Shown here: positions 46,742-56,325 of the stretch, one piece after another
How the letters are laid out: the number at the start of each line of letters is the position of its first letter
Position numbering within the stretch: the first letter of the stretch is position 1
The notes under the pieces: model-generated
What the model was told of the DNA's origin: nothing
The model's database searches: none
What the model saw: only the letters and a program-made list of their open reading frames with translations
Made by a program: the position numbers and the translations under genes
Assembly: GCF_009928485.1 (NCBI RefSeq)
Contig: NZ_JAABNP010000007.1
Coordinates: 1 to 64,000, forward strand
Source of the DNA: Clostridium sp. C2-6-12
GTDB taxonomy: Bacteria; Bacillota; Clostridia; Clostridiales; Clostridiaceae
Direction of reading: 5' to 3'
DNA length: 64,000 nucleotides

Positions 46742-48151
46742 TTATTTAATGCCTTTCTTTTTTCCTACTATCACAGTAAGGATAAAAGGTATTACTATAG
46801 CTACTACCATACATATTGCAAACATAACCATAAATGCAGGTTTAATTGATAATATTCCTGGCAGTCCACCAACACCAATTGAATTTGCCATTACACCACT
46901 TCCTACAGAAATTACTGCTGCCACTGCTGATCCTGCCATTCCACAGAAAAATGGAAAACTATATTTTAAATTAACACCAAACATTGCTGGTTCAGTTACT
47001 CCAAGATATGCTGAAATACAAGCTGGTACGTTAACTTCTTGAGCTTCTTGATTTTTTCTTTGTAAATATATCATTGCTAACACTGCTGAACCTTGAGCAA
47101 TATTAGATAGAGCTATCATTGGCCAAAGTGATGTTCCATTAAATTGTGCCATTAATTGAAGATCTATTGCATTTGTCATATGGTGTAGTCCTGTAATAAC
47201 TAATGGTGCATATAAGAAACCAAAAACTGCTGCAAAAACTGCACCAAGAGATGATGTAAGTCCTCCATATACTGCTTTCGAGATTACTGAACCAATTGCC
47301 CAGCCTACAGGACCTATTACTGTATGAGCTATTAATACAGCTGGTACTAAAGCTAAAAACGGTACAACTATCATAGATATTGAAGCTGGACTTATTTTTC
47401 TTGCGCCTCTTTCAAGAAATACTAATGTAAAGCCTGCCATTATAGCTGGTATAACTTGTGCTTGATACCCTATCATCTTTATTTGTGCAAAACCAAAATC
47501 CCAATAAGGAATCTTATCAGCACCTGCTACTGCATATGCATTTAAAAGTTGTGGTGAAACTAATGTAATACCTAATACTATACCAAGGATTTGAGTTGTC
47601 CCCATTTTCTTTGTTATAGACCACGTTATACCAACAGGTAAGAAGTGGAATATAGCTTCTCCAATTAGCCATAAGAAACTATTTGTTCCTGCCCAGAACT
47701 GAGACACTTCAACCAAAGATTTTGTACCATTTTCTAATAATTTCATATCTCCAATAATGTTTCTAAAACCTAAAATCAAACCTCCAACTATGATTGCTGG
47801 AATAAGTGGAGAAAATATTTCTGCTATGTTTGCCATAAGCTTTTGCATAAAAGTCATGTTGTTTTTAGCTGCATTTTTAACTTCATCTTTACTTACGCCA
47901 TCTATACCTGAAACTTTAATAAAATCATTATAAAAAGTCGATACTTCATTTCCTATAACAACTTGAAATTGACCTGCTTGAGTAAAAGTTCCTTTAACAC
48001 TTTTTAACTTTTCAATTTTATCTTTATCCGCCTTATCTGGATCATTTAATACAAATCTCATTCTTGTAACACAATGAGTAACAGCTGATATATTTTCACG
48101 ACCACCAACGTATTCTAATAGTTCTTTTGCATCATTTTCAAATTTACCCAT
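46742..48151 (-). CDS. treP: PTS trehalose-type EIIBC component
   Basis: This 469-aa phosphotransferase protein has an N-terminal EIIB domain with phospho-Cys27 in AVTHCVTRMRF, and a C-terminal EIIC domain of about ten helices (residues 105-460). It imports and phosphorylates the sugar. No EIIA is fused or adjacent, so a glucose-type EIIA from elsewhere must supply phosphate. Pairing with treC and a GntR repressor supports trehalose. AGGAGGTTTT precedes the ATG. The promoter and candidate operators lie at 48285-48418. Confidence 0.92.
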   Translation of the reverse strand: MGKFENDAKELLEYVGGRENISAVTHCVTRMRFVLNDPDKADKDKIEKLKSVKGTFTQAGQFQVVIGNEVSTFYNDFIKVSGIDGVSKDEVKNAAKNNMTFMQKLMANIAEIFSPLIPAIIVGGLILGFRNIIGDMKLLENGTKSLVEVSQFWAGTNSFLWLIGEAIFHFLPVGITWSITKKMGTTQILGIVLGITLVSPQLLNAYAVAGADKIPYWDFGFAQIKMIGYQAQVIPAIMAGFTLVFLERGARKISPASISMIVVPFLALVPAVLIAHTVIGPVGWAIGSVISKAVYGGLTSSLGAVFAAVFGFLYAPLVITGLHHMTNAIDLQLMAQFNGTSLWPMIALSNIAQGSAVLAMIYLQRKNQEAQEVNVPACISAYLGVTEPAMFGVNLKYSFPFFCGMAGSAVAAVISVGSGVMANSIGVGGLPGILSIKPAFMVMFAICMVVAIVIPFILTVIVGKKKGIK

Positions 48152-48284
48152 AAATTAAAACCTCCTGAATTTTATCTTAATACCTAATGAATAATTTCTT
48201 AGTTCATGACACAGATCTGTTTTTAATATTGATTTAATATTATTTTTAGTTTTTTCTTTTTCACATTTAAATGTTTACATCTTT

Positions 48285-48313
48285 ATCTTAATTTATCTTG
48301 AACATATAGTCAA
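48285..48313 (-). promoter_or_regulatory. Promoter of the trehalose PTS operon
   Basis: TTGACT (48308-48313) and TAAGAT (48285-48290) on the minus strand are 17 nt apart. A 32-bp palindrome begins five nt upstream of the -35 box. Confidence 0.72.
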
Positions 48314-48318
48314 TAGTT

Positions 48319-48350
48319 TTTATAAAATTTGTTTAAACAAATTTTATAAA
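48319..48350. promoter_or_regulatory. 32-bp perfect palindrome, candidate TreR operator 1
   Basis: A loop-free inverted repeat is centred on GTTTAAAC (48331-48338), with AAATTT/TTTATA flanks. It abuts the -35 box of the PTS promoter. It shares the GTTTAAAC core with operator 2, 74 bp away centre to centre. Confidence 0.65.
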
Positions 48351-48398
48351 TCTTTCTAGGTCTCTTTATTAGTGTATTTTAATTACCAAAACGCCCTT

Positions 48399-48418
48399 AA
48401 ATATGTTTAAACATATTT
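48399..48418. promoter_or_regulatory. 20-bp perfect palindrome, candidate TreR operator 2
   Basis: AAATATGTTTAAACATATTT is a perfect inverted repeat with the same GTTTAAAC core as operator 1. The centre-to-centre distance is about seven helical turns, so both would face the same side of the DNA. Confidence 0.62.
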
Positions 48419-48681
48419 TCAAATATACAATAATTGTTCACAAAAATATCTTATGCATAATTTTATAAATAATAAAACTCCCATTTTGCCAATATGGATA
48501 ATTTGTCACAATCATTCCAAATATAATTGCGCTAGATATTTGAATATTCATGATTAAGTAGTATATAATTATACAATGTATAATGGTAAATCAAAATAAA
48601 CAAAAAACTTATTAAGCTAATTAGATGCAGTCATCTGCTAATATACATTGTACAATAACTATTTATAGGAGATGTAACTTA

Positions 48682-50043
48682 ATGAATGATAAAGTAAAAA
48701 ACATGACGGAAGGAAAACCTATAAAACTTATTTTTCTATTTGCATTACCACTGATTTTGGGAAATGTTTTTCAACAGTTATATAATGTTGTAGATACTGT
48801 AGTAATCGGAAAATTCATTGGAGTAGAAGCATTAGCGGCAGTTGGTTCAGGAGCTTGGCTAAATTGGATGTCTATAGATGTTATAATTGGATTTACTCAA
48901 GGCTTTTCAATACTTATTTCTCAGTACTTTGGAGAAAATAATATTATGAGACTTAAAAAAACTATAACCATGTCCGTGATTCTTGCTTCCATAATGGGTA
49001 TTTCAATGACAATATTAACTTTAGTGGTAGCTGAACCTGTTTTAATTCTATTAAATACACCTAACAATATAATTCATGATGCACTTATTTTTCTAAGGAT
49101 TGCTTTTTGTGGAATACCTGCAATTTTAGCATATAATACTTGTTCAGCAATCCTTAGAGCATTAGGAAATAGCAAAACTCCATTTATAGCTATGATAATT
49201 GCATCTATTATAAATCTAGTATTAGATTTCATTTTTGTCCTTGGATTTAAATGGGGAATTAAAGGACCTGCAATAGCAACTGTGATAGCCCAATTATTTT
49301 CATTTATATATTGCTTAAATAATATAAGACATATATCCATATTAAAATTTACTCGTGAAGATTTTAAAATTGATACATACATAATTAAGAAGTTAATATA
49401 TTTGGGGATACCTATATCTTTCCAAAATGGAATAATAGGTTTTGGAGGCCTTGTTGTACAATATGTGGTAAATGGTTTTGGATTTATATTCGTGGCAGGT
49501 TTTACAGCAACTAATAAACTTTATGGATTACTCGAATTAGTAGCTGTTTCATTAGGCTATGCAACAGCTACTTATACTGGACAAAACTTAGGTGCAAAGA
49601 AATATGACCGTATACGCAAAGGAATAAATTCTGCCCTACAGATGGCAATTGGAACCTCTCTACTGCTTTCAGTAATTTTAATTATGTTTGGTCGTTATAT
49701 TGTAGCTATGTTTATATCAGGAAATCCTGAAGAAGTTAGACTAGTTACTGATATATCAAGTAATTATCTAACTATAATGAGTAGCTTACTTTTTATTTTG
49801 TACATGCTTCATATATATAGAAATGCCCTTCAAGGAATGGGTGATACTATTATTCCAATGATTTCAGGAATTGTTGAATTGACTATGCGTATTTCAGTAG
49901 CTCTATTACTTCCTCTCTTAATTGGCCAAACCGGAATATACTTTGCAGAAGTAGCCGCTTGGCTTGGAGCAGAAGTTATTTTAATGGTTGCATATTATAT
50001 TAAGATTAAAAAACTTAATGGAGCAGAAATACAGTTAAAATAA
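48682..50043 (+). CDS. MATE-family multidrug exporter
   Basis: This 453-aa protein has twelve helices in two homologous halves. The first half begins LIFLFALPLILGNVFQQLYNVVDTVVIG, the usual MATE start, and LGAKKYDRIRKG lies between the halves. The start is ATG 48682 (MNDKVK), because AGGAGATG lies upstream; a longer in-frame version lacks a ribosome site. The exported compound is unknown. It lies between the trehalose operon and its probable repressor, which may be chance. Confidence 0.93.
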   Translation: MNDKVKNMTEGKPIKLIFLFALPLILGNVFQQLYNVVDTVVIGKFIGVEALAAVGSGAWLNWMSIDVIIGFTQGFSILISQYFGENNIMRLKKTITMSVILASIMGISMTILTLVVAEPVLILLNTPNNIIHDALIFLRIAFCGIPAILAYNTCSAILRALGNSKTPFIAMIIASIINLVLDFIFVLGFKWGIKGPAIATVIAQLFSFIYCLNNIRHISILKFTREDFKIDTYIIKKLIYLGIPISFQNGIIGFGGLVVQYVVNGFGFIFVAGFTATNKLYGLLELVAVSLGYATATYTGQNLGAKKYDRIRKGINSALQMAIGTSLLLSVILIMFGRYIVAMFISGNPEEVRLVTDISSNYLTIMSSLLFILYMLHIYRNALQGMGDTIIPMISGIVELTMRISVALLLPLLIGQTGIYFAEVAAWLGAEVILMVAYYIKIKKLNGAEIQLK

Positions 50044-50288
50044 TAGAAAATAGATTTAATTCTAGAAATCACATACATATTTCTAGAATAGGTAATAAAA
50101 ATACAGTATAATATATATGTTGTAATTTATGATATACATTTGACTTCTTTATGGATATTCTATGAGCTATTGATAATTGTATATTTTTAATTGCAATATA
50201 TAATTCTGATTTAAAATAGATTTAATACATTTTAAAATAATCAGAATTTTTTAGCCATAAATCTAATATTTTAAGAGGAGTGTTTCTT

Positions 50289-51008
50289 TTGCCTAGCGTA
50301 AAATTTAAAGATATATATCAGACATTAAAAAATAATATAGATAATGGAAAATATGATGCTTCTATGATGCTTCCTACTGAAATGGAATTAGTAAGCCAGT
50401 TTGACTGCAGTCGAAATACTGTTAGAAGAGCAATTAGCGAATTAAGTAAGGATGGTTATGTTAAAAGTGTCAAAGGTAAAGGTGTAATTTTATTAGAAAA
50501 TAGAGAATCTATAGAGCTTCCTATTGGAAACTTATTAGGCTTACAAGAATTACATTTGAAAAAGAAATTTACTACAAGCGTTGTAAATTTTTCAAAAATA
50601 ACTATAGATGAATCTTTGTCTAAAAAAACTGCTTTAAATTTAAACACAGAAGTTTATCATCTTAATAGAATAAGATTTTATGATAATGAGCCTATTATTT
50701 TAGATATTAATTACTTCAGTACTGATGTTGTAAAAGATTTATCAATAGAAATAGCTCAAAATTCTGTCTATGAATATATTGAAAAAGAGTTACATACAAA
50801 AATTCTTGCTTCAAAAAAGGTTATTGTTGTTGAACACGCTACTGAATTAGATAAGAGATTTTTAGATTTAGGAACATATGACTGTGTTGCAGTTGTAAAA
50901 ACCTATGCTTATACTGATTCTGGAAAGCTTTTTGAATATACAGAATCTCGTCATAGACCAGATAAATTTGTATTTGTTGAATCTTCTTCTATTAGAAAAA
51001 GTGATTAA
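50289..51008 (+). CDS. treR: GntR/UTRA transcriptional repressor, probable TreR
   Basis: Residues about 5-68 form a GntR winged helix (LPTEMELVSQFDCSRNTVRRAISEL) and residues 85-230 a UTRA effector domain. The start is TTG at 50289 (MPSVKFKDIYQ), with AAGAGGAG eight nt upstream; the GTG at 50280 overlaps that site. HutC/TreR-type regulators bind palindromes and respond to sugar phosphates. The nearby treP-treC operon with twin GTTTAAAC palindromes is the natural target. The treR name rests on this context. Confidence 0.83.
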   Translation: MPSVKFKDIYQTLKNNIDNGKYDASMMLPTEMELVSQFDCSRNTVRRAISELSKDGYVKSVKGKGVILLENRESIELPIGNLLGLQELHLKKKFTTSVVNFSKITIDESLSKKTALNLNTEVYHLNRIRFYDNEPIILDINYFSTDVVKDLSIEIAQNSVYEYIEKELHTKILASKKVIVVEHATELDKRFLDLGTYDCVAVVKTYAYTDSGKLFEYTESRHRPDKFVFVESSSIRKSD

Positions 51009-51026
51009 TTTATTATGAAAAATATG

Positions 51027-51073
51027 AAAAGCCCTTTGCTAATATGAAATCTCATTATTAGCAAAAGGCTTTT
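51027..51073 (+). terminator. Terminator of the GntR gene
   Basis: AAAAGCCCTTTGCTAATA pairs with TATTAGCAAAAGGCTTTT (51056-51073) with a single mismatch, and CTTTTTAG follows. Confidence 0.88.
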
Positions 51074-51153
51074 CTTTTTAGTGACTATGACCATATTATT
51101 AATTTATTTTCACCCCAATTTCTATTGGCGTTACTATTTTACACTTTCAAGTA

Positions 51154-51786
51154 TTAACCAATAAAATTACATAAAAATACATATTGTTTATTCAGTTGCT
51201 TAGAATACCACTCTGTTTTTATTAAACTAAGATATCCATCTATAATTTTTTTGATTTGATTGTCTTTTGTAAATTGAAGTATTAATGGTATTAACCCAAA
51301 TATTATTGTTGCTGCTGTAAGAACTATTCTTACTAATGAAGTCATATTTCCTATAATTAAAATTAATCCTGTTATAACCATTAGACCCATTGAAATATAT
51401 GTTGCATAATCTATATTAGCCTTAGCTTTTACAATTCTATCCTTCAAAGTCTCAACAGTTCTTACATCCTTAAAGAATAATTCTAACTTGTCCTTGTATA
51501 ATTCCATAAACTTTCCAAATATAAAAGCATACTTTTCCTTAGTATTTGCTTCTGAAATTCTCATACACATAACTAATCCATATTCATACTCAGTTACACT
51601 TTTATACACAAATTCATTTCTCTTCTCTAAACTTGGAATTTTAACTACTAATTCTCCCATTTCATTAGCAGTAAGTTCATAGTTATCATTCACTAATCCA
51701 GTATAATCGTCTTTAATGATTTCTAACGATTTAGTTATTAAACTATTATTTTCATGAGTACTCATCAGCATATCTATAATTGTCAT
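51154..51786 (-). CDS. Hypothetical two-helix membrane protein, 210 aa
   Basis: An N-terminal, probably cytoplasmic helical part (residues 1-125) precedes two adjacent transmembrane helices (about 130-150 and 155-172) and a short C-terminal tail. I do not recognise the family. AAGGGAAGAGGGATG lies before the ATG. It follows cbiG after about 160 nt on the same strand, but nothing links it to cobalamin. Confidence 0.65.
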   Translation of the reverse strand: MTIIDMLMSTHENNSLITKSLEIIKDDYTGLVNDNYELTANEMGELVVKIPSLEKRNEFVYKSVTEYEYGLVMCMRISEANTKEKYAFIFGKFMELYKDKLELFFKDVRTVETLKDRIVKAKANIDYATYISMGLMVITGLILIIGNMTSLVRIVLTAATIIFGLIPLILQFTKDNQIKKIIDGYLSLIKTEWYSKQLNKQYVFLCNFIG

Positions 51787-51944
51787 AACATCCCTCTTCC
51801 CTTAAAAATGTATTATTAACAGGTTTTAAAAATATATATTTATAATTTCTACTTGAAAATATTATATCATAATTTTTAACACATTCATCATGGATTTTTC
51901 AATATAGTAAAATCTAACAACACATATATTTTTATTTTCTCTGT

Positions 51945-53123
51945 TTATTTATTATTCAATACTCCAATAGCCAAAGTCATCCCATCTCTTTTTACCTTGC
52001 TTATAATAACCTTTGCTCCAGCAAGGTCTACAGAAGGTTCACAAACTCCAGTTATTCCTAAAGTCTTAAACACAAATTCACTTTTTTCATATTTATCCTG
52101 TACAGTTTTTATTTCTTCTTTAGTAAAAGTTTTAAATGGACAATTAATCTTTTCAGCTAATTTAATTATCCCTTCTTCATCTTTTTTCACTTCAACCGAG
52201 ACTATAGCAGCTACAGCCCTTATATCTAAATTATACTTAATTAAACTGCTGTTAATAAACTCATAAAGCTTTTCATATTCAGTATTTCTTCTACAACCTA
52301 TACCTAAAACCAAGTCTCTTTTTATAAGCTTAAGTATTTTAGAATAATCTAATTCTTTAAGTCTAGAACTATCATTTGTCCCTAGACTCTCAACTTTATT
52401 AATTAAATTCAAATCTTCATTTCCTTCTTCGTTAATATAACTATCAAGAGTAAACTTTAAATTATGGGTTATCCAAATAGAGTTTTCTCTTAGCTCCTCT
52501 ATTTCCTCATACCCATTACTTCTTTGAATTTGTTTATAATCATCTTTTATTCCAACAATTTTTCCATCGACTAAAAGCGAAGCTATATATTTTACCTTCT
52601 TTAAGTCATCTATAATCAAATTATTATTTTTTGCAAGAACATCAGGAGCAATGATTCCTAAGTTATCAGTTGCAGTAGTAATAATAGGCTGAGCACCTAA
52701 TATTTCTGCAATTTTAATCGTAAGCTCATTGCCCCCGCCTAAATGTCCGCTTAAAATATTAATTGCATATTTACTGGATAAATCAACTACAACAACTCCC
52801 GGGTCTTTATCTTTACCTTTTAAAAAAGGTGCAATTGCTCTTACAGCAATACCTGTAGATGATATAAATATTACTCCCTTTGAAGCTTCCATGGCATTTT
52901 TAGTAATAGTGCTTAAGTTAAATTTATTTAACTTTTCACTTTTTTCTTGTTTACATAGTTCTGCCTCTTCTGTTGTTTTATAAATTTCATTATTCCCTTC
53001 AGAGTTCGGCTCCTTTATATATAATTTTGCTTCAAAATGTTTTTGAAGCTTTAAAGCTATATCTTTACCTTTTGGTGATGGGCATATTATTGCTATATCA
53101 CTTTGAATCTTCTCAGTTTTCAT
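51945..53123 (-). CDS. cbiG: Cobalt-precorrin-5A hydrolase
   Basis: CbiG opens the delta-lactone of cobalt-precorrin-5A and releases acetaldehyde in the anaerobic corrin pathway. Residues about 1-180 include IAIICPSPKGKDIALKL and FLKGKDKDPGVVVVD with GHLGGGNELTIKIAE. A central region and a C-terminal domain (LVLGIGCRRNTEYEKL, ITGVCEPSVDLAGAKVI) follow. It is the last cbi gene of the run. GGAAGCGGAG precedes the ATG. Confidence 0.93.
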   Translation of the reverse strand: MKTEKIQSDIAIICPSPKGKDIALKLQKHFEAKLYIKEPNSEGNNEIYKTTEEAELCKQEKSEKLNKFNLSTITKNAMEASKGVIFISSTGIAVRAIAPFLKGKDKDPGVVVVDLSSKYAINILSGHLGGGNELTIKIAEILGAQPIITTATDNLGIIAPDVLAKNNNLIIDDLKKVKYIASLLVDGKIVGIKDDYKQIQRSNGYEEIEELRENSIWITHNLKFTLDSYINEEGNEDLNLINKVESLGTNDSSRLKELDYSKILKLIKRDLVLGIGCRRNTEYEKLYEFINSSLIKYNLDIRAVAAIVSVEVKKDEEGIIKLAEKINCPFKTFTKEEIKTVQDKYEKSEFVFKTLGITGVCEPSVDLAGAKVIISKVKRDGMTLAIGVLNNK

Positions 53124-53181
53124 AAACTCCGCTTCCTTATGCAGTAAAATATAATTTATATCTTCCTAATAATTAACTAAT

Positions 53182-53937
53182 TTAATCATTTTGTGCTTCT
53201 CTAAACATATGTGAAAAACTTTTATCATATAAAAGACTTTTTTCAAATTCATCTCCTATAAAGTCTCCAACTAATATTTGAGCACATTTAGTTATATTAT
53301 TTTCCTTAACTTTTTCTGCTATATCATCTAAAGTTCCCATTATTATTCTTTGATCTGGCCACGTAGCTCTTTCAACAACAGCTATAGGGACATTTTTCTT
53401 ATAACCCTTCTTAAGTTTTTCTACAACCTTATCAATCATTGATATAGATAAAAATATTGCCATTGATGCACCAATAGATGCTAACTTTTCTAAATCTTCA
53501 TTTTCTGGTACTGGAGTTCTTCCTGGAACCCTTGTTAAAATAACTGTTTGAGAAACTCCTGGCAAAGTGAATTCCCTATTAATAGCTGCTGCTGCTCCAG
53601 TAAAGGAACTAACTCCAGGTACAACTTCATAAGGTATACTCACTCTATCTAATTCCACCATTTGTTCTCTTATTGCACCATAAATAGATGGGTCTCCTGT
53701 ATGCAATCTAACAACTAATTTACCCATTTGATCTTCCATTGTCATAATTTCTATTACATCTTCCAAGGTCATATTTGCAGAATTGTAAACTTGAACATCA
53801 GGTCTGCAATATTCTAAATGTTCCTTAGAAACTAAAGAACCTGCATATATTACAACATCTGCTCTTTCTAATAAATCACGACCTTTAACTGTAATTAAAT
53901 CTGCGGCCCCTGGGCCTGCTCCTATAAAATAAATCAT
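53182..53937 (-). CDS. cbiF: Cobalt-precorrin-4 C11-methyltransferase
   Basis: This tetrapyrrole methyltransferase has IYFIGAGPGAADLITVKG at the start and LVVRLHTGDPSIYGAIREQ as the SAM-binding loop. GIS-type PGVSSFTGAAAAI and NITKCAQILVG also fit CbiF/CobM. The start is ATG 53937, after GAAAGGGG; the frame runs 38 codons further upstream into repeat-like sequence without a ribosome site. Confidence 0.95.
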   Translation of the reverse strand: MIYFIGAGPGAADLITVKGRDLLERADVVIYAGSLVSKEHLEYCRPDVQVYNSANMTLEDVIEIMTMEDQMGKLVVRLHTGDPSIYGAIREQMVELDRVSIPYEVVPGVSSFTGAAAAINREFTLPGVSQTVILTRVPGRTPVPENEDLEKLASIGASMAIFLSISMIDKVVEKLKKGYKKNVPIAVVERATWPDQRIIMGTLDDIAEKVKENNITKCAQILVGDFIGDEFEKSLLYDKSFSHMFREAQND

Positions 53938-53954
53938 AATAAACCCCTTTCTTT

Positions 53955-54068
53955 CAATTAACAATGCACAATTTATAATTAAGTATGAAATTACTTTGCA
54001 ATTTCTACAAATATAATAATCAAAAAAATCTCGTAGAGATTTTCTCCTCAATTGTTAACTGTTAATTG
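53955..54068. repeat. Intergenic AT-rich repeat between cbiL and cbiF
   Basis: The segment carries TTCAATTAACAATGCACAATTTATAATT at one end and AATTGTTAACTGTTAATTGA at the other, around a CTCGTAGAGA hairpin. These ends resemble each other as imperfect inverted repeats, and similar blocks occur at 41218-41405 and 61876-61985. Confidence 0.45.
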
Positions 54069-54730
54069 ATCTTATTTGCTATTATTAGTGACATATAATC
54101 TCTAAGTTTTAGTATTTCATCTCTTTCAGTTAAAACAGTTTCACCTTCTCTTCCTACTCTGCTTGCATAAACATAATCAAAGCCTTTTTCTTCTAAAACA
54201 TCAAGAACTTCTTCTTCATGTTTATATACCTTCATTATTACAACATACTTTTCGTCTGTTATTTCCTTTACTTTAGTTGCTGGCATAACTACTAATTTCT
54301 CATCACCTACAACAAGAGTTCTATTTACTAAACTTCCTGCTGCACAAAAGGAAGTTATTCCTGGTATAGTTTGAACTTCAAAGCCACAATCTCTTACGTG
54401 CTTTAACATATGGCTATATGTACTATAAATATAAGGATCTCCAATTGTTAAAAATGCTACATCCTTACCTTCTGCAAGTCTTGCTTCTATAAATTCATAT
54501 GCCTCTAAAGCCTTTTGTACTCTATCCTTTTTCCCCATTGGAAAATGTTTCACTATTACTTCTGTTCCAGGTTTAATATATTCACTTGCAGTTTCAAGGG
54601 CTATACTTTCTCCATCTTCAATTGCTGATGGAGCAACTATAACTTGACACCTTTCTATTGTTCTTACAGCTTTTACTGTTAATAATTCTTTATCTCCTGG
54701 TCCTACGCCTATTCCATATAATGTTGCCAT
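54062..54730 (-). CDS. cbiL: Cobalt-factor II C20-methyltransferase
   Basis: This 222-aa SAM-dependent methyltransferase has LYGIGVGPGDKELLTVKA, the CbiL/CobI start. AFLTIGDPYIYSTYSHML and IPGITSFCAAGSLVNRTL also fit. It adds the C20 methyl group to cobalt-factor II. GGAGAGGAA precedes the ATG. Confidence 0.95.
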   Translation of the reverse strand: MATLYGIGVGPGDKELLTVKAVRTIERCQVIVAPSAIEDGESIALETASEYIKPGTEVIVKHFPMGKKDRVQKALEAYEFIEARLAEGKDVAFLTIGDPYIYSTYSHMLKHVRDCGFEVQTIPGITSFCAAGSLVNRTLVVGDEKLVVMPATKVKEITDEKYVVIMKVYKHEEEVLDVLEEKGFDYVYASRVGREGETVLTERDEILKLRDYMSLIIANKIN

Positions 54731-54861
54731 TTTTCTAATTCCTCTCCTCTTATATAACTAATTCATAAATTAATAATAATTTTGATTTAGTTAACGTATC
54801 TATTTATATACTACATAATGTTTCTAACTAACTCTCTAAAACAACTACTTCTTTGATATCT

Positions 54862-55434
54862 TTAGCCTCTAATACATTGGATTATGTATATAGGATTATT
54901 TGCAATCATCATTAAAGTATTTTCACGATTTTTGCTTATATTAACTAAAGATACCTCAAATTTATAATTTAAAGTTTTAATGACTTCAATTGCTTTATAT
55001 GCATTGTCTAAAGTAATAAAATTCATAACTATAGTTCCATTTTTATTTAATATTGAATTTGCCTTACGCAATATTGCTTCTAAATTCCCACTGCTTCCTC
55101 CAACAAATATTGAATCAAATTTTACTCCTTGCCATATTAAATTATCTAAAACCTTTGTTGCTTCTTTTTTAATTATCTTAACATTATGACATTCAAATTT
55201 TCTAACATTGCTTTCAGTGATCTCGTAAGCATCTTCATCTTTTTCTACTGCCAATACCTTTCCTTTGTTGGCAATTTTAGATGCTTGCACAGTGATGCTT
55301 CCTGTACCGCTTCCAATATCCAATACTAATGAATTTTCATTTAGATTCATCTTACCAATTGAAAGCATTCTTACTTCTTCCTTGGTCATTGGACAATTCC
55401 CTCTAATAAATTCCTCATCTTTTATAAAAATCAT
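54862..55434 (-). CDS. cbiT: Cobalt-precorrin-6B C15-methyltransferase/decarboxylase subunit
   Basis: This Rossmann methyltransferase of 190 aa has the N-terminal GNCPMTKEEVR and SAM motif VLDIGSGTGSITVQAS, then FDSIFVGGSSGNL. It is the C12-decarboxylating, C15-methylating half of CobL, with CbiE as the other half encoded just upstream. GCAGGAGGG precedes the ATG. Confidence 0.94.
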   Translation of the reverse strand: MIFIKDEEFIRGNCPMTKEEVRMLSIGKMNLNENSLVLDIGSGTGSITVQASKIANKGKVLAVEKDEDAYEITESNVRKFECHNVKIIKKEATKVLDNLIWQGVKFDSIFVGGSSGNLEAILRKANSILNKNGTIVMNFITLDNAYKAIEVIKTLNYKFEVSLVNISKNRENTLMMIANNPIYIIQCIRG

Positions 55435-55513
55435 AAAAGTTCCCTCCTGCGTTTTATTTAAGCCTTTAAATATTAATTACTACTACTTGAATTAAAGCTT
55501 CAATTACGTTCTT

Positions 55514-56149
55514 TTATTTATCAAGGTTTTGAACTATAAGAACACTTAATGAACTAAAATCTTTATTAATAAATTCCTCTGGATTTCCTTCACTTATTAT
55601 TTCATCCTCATAAGATAAATTTTCTCCAATAATAACCCTACAATTAATTTCACTGCTAGAAAGCTTTTCACATAAAACAGCAGGATTATTTACCTTATCC
55701 GTAAGCCAAATGCTTAATTGATTACTATTTATCTGCTCTAGAAACTCTTCACTTCTTCCATGAAGACTTCCTAAAAATCCATTATTCCAAGGCACCTTTA
55801 CCTTACAAGTTAAATATTGAAAAGAACTTATTCCAGGTATTATTTCGAAATTTAAAGGTGATTTACTCTTTACATAATTAGTTATACCATAAAAGGTTGG
55901 GTCTCCAGAAGCTACTATTGAAATATTCTCCTGAATATTTTCAATTTCACTGTATGTATTTTTATCAGTAAATATAAATTTATCTAGATCGCTTAATTTA
56001 TTTATATAAACTTTCTTATTATTAATAAAATCTAATGAATCTAAGGCTCTTTTAAAACCTATTATCATACTTGACTTTTTCATAGTTTCTAAAGCCTTAG
56101 GCATAATATAATCCTGGTGTCCTGGTCCAAGCCCTACAATATAAATCAT
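55514..56149 (-). CDS. cbiE: Cobalt-precorrin-7 C5-methyltransferase subunit
   Basis: This tetrapyrrole methyltransferase of 211 aa has IYIVGLGPGHQDYI and ASGDPTFYGITNYV. IIPGISSFQYLTCKV and SIWLTDKVNNPAVLCEKL also fit CbiE. It is separate from CbiT, as usual in clostridia. GGAGGTAAA precedes the ATG. A hairpin terminator lies between it and the yidC-like gene upstream. Confidence 0.93.
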   Translation of the reverse strand: MIYIVGLGPGHQDYIMPKALETMKKSSMIIGFKRALDSLDFINNKKVYINKLSDLDKFIFTDKNTYSEIENIQENISIVASGDPTFYGITNYVKSKSPLNFEIIPGISSFQYLTCKVKVPWNNGFLGSLHGRSEEFLEQINSNQLSIWLTDKVNNPAVLCEKLSSSEINCRVIIGENLSYEDEIISEGNPEEFINKDFSSLSVLIVQNLDK

Positions 56150-56246
56150 TTTACCTCCTACAAAATTCCTTTACATTTATTTAGTCCTATAATGAGATTA
56201 TATCATTATTTGCTAATTTTTTTATTCTATTAAGTATAAATAAAAC

Positions 56247-56290
56247 AAGTGTAAGTGTTAGCCAATCAAGCTAATGTAACACTTACACTT
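56247..56290 (-). terminator. Terminator inside the cbi cluster, after yidC-like gene
   Basis: AAGTGTAAGTGTTA (56247-56260) and its exact complement (56277-56290) make a 14-bp stem, extended by TAGC/GCTA inside. TTGTTTTATTT follows on the minus strand. It should stop transcripts arriving from cbiD-yidC before cbiE. Confidence 0.8.
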
Positions 56291-56325
56291 ACAAAGTATA
56301 ATAATATCATAAATTATAATATTAT

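Noticed and set aside
48241-48300. TGTAAACAT near the PTS promoter as a CRE site
   Set aside because: It lacks the central CG of the CcpA consensus and matches the second half poorly.
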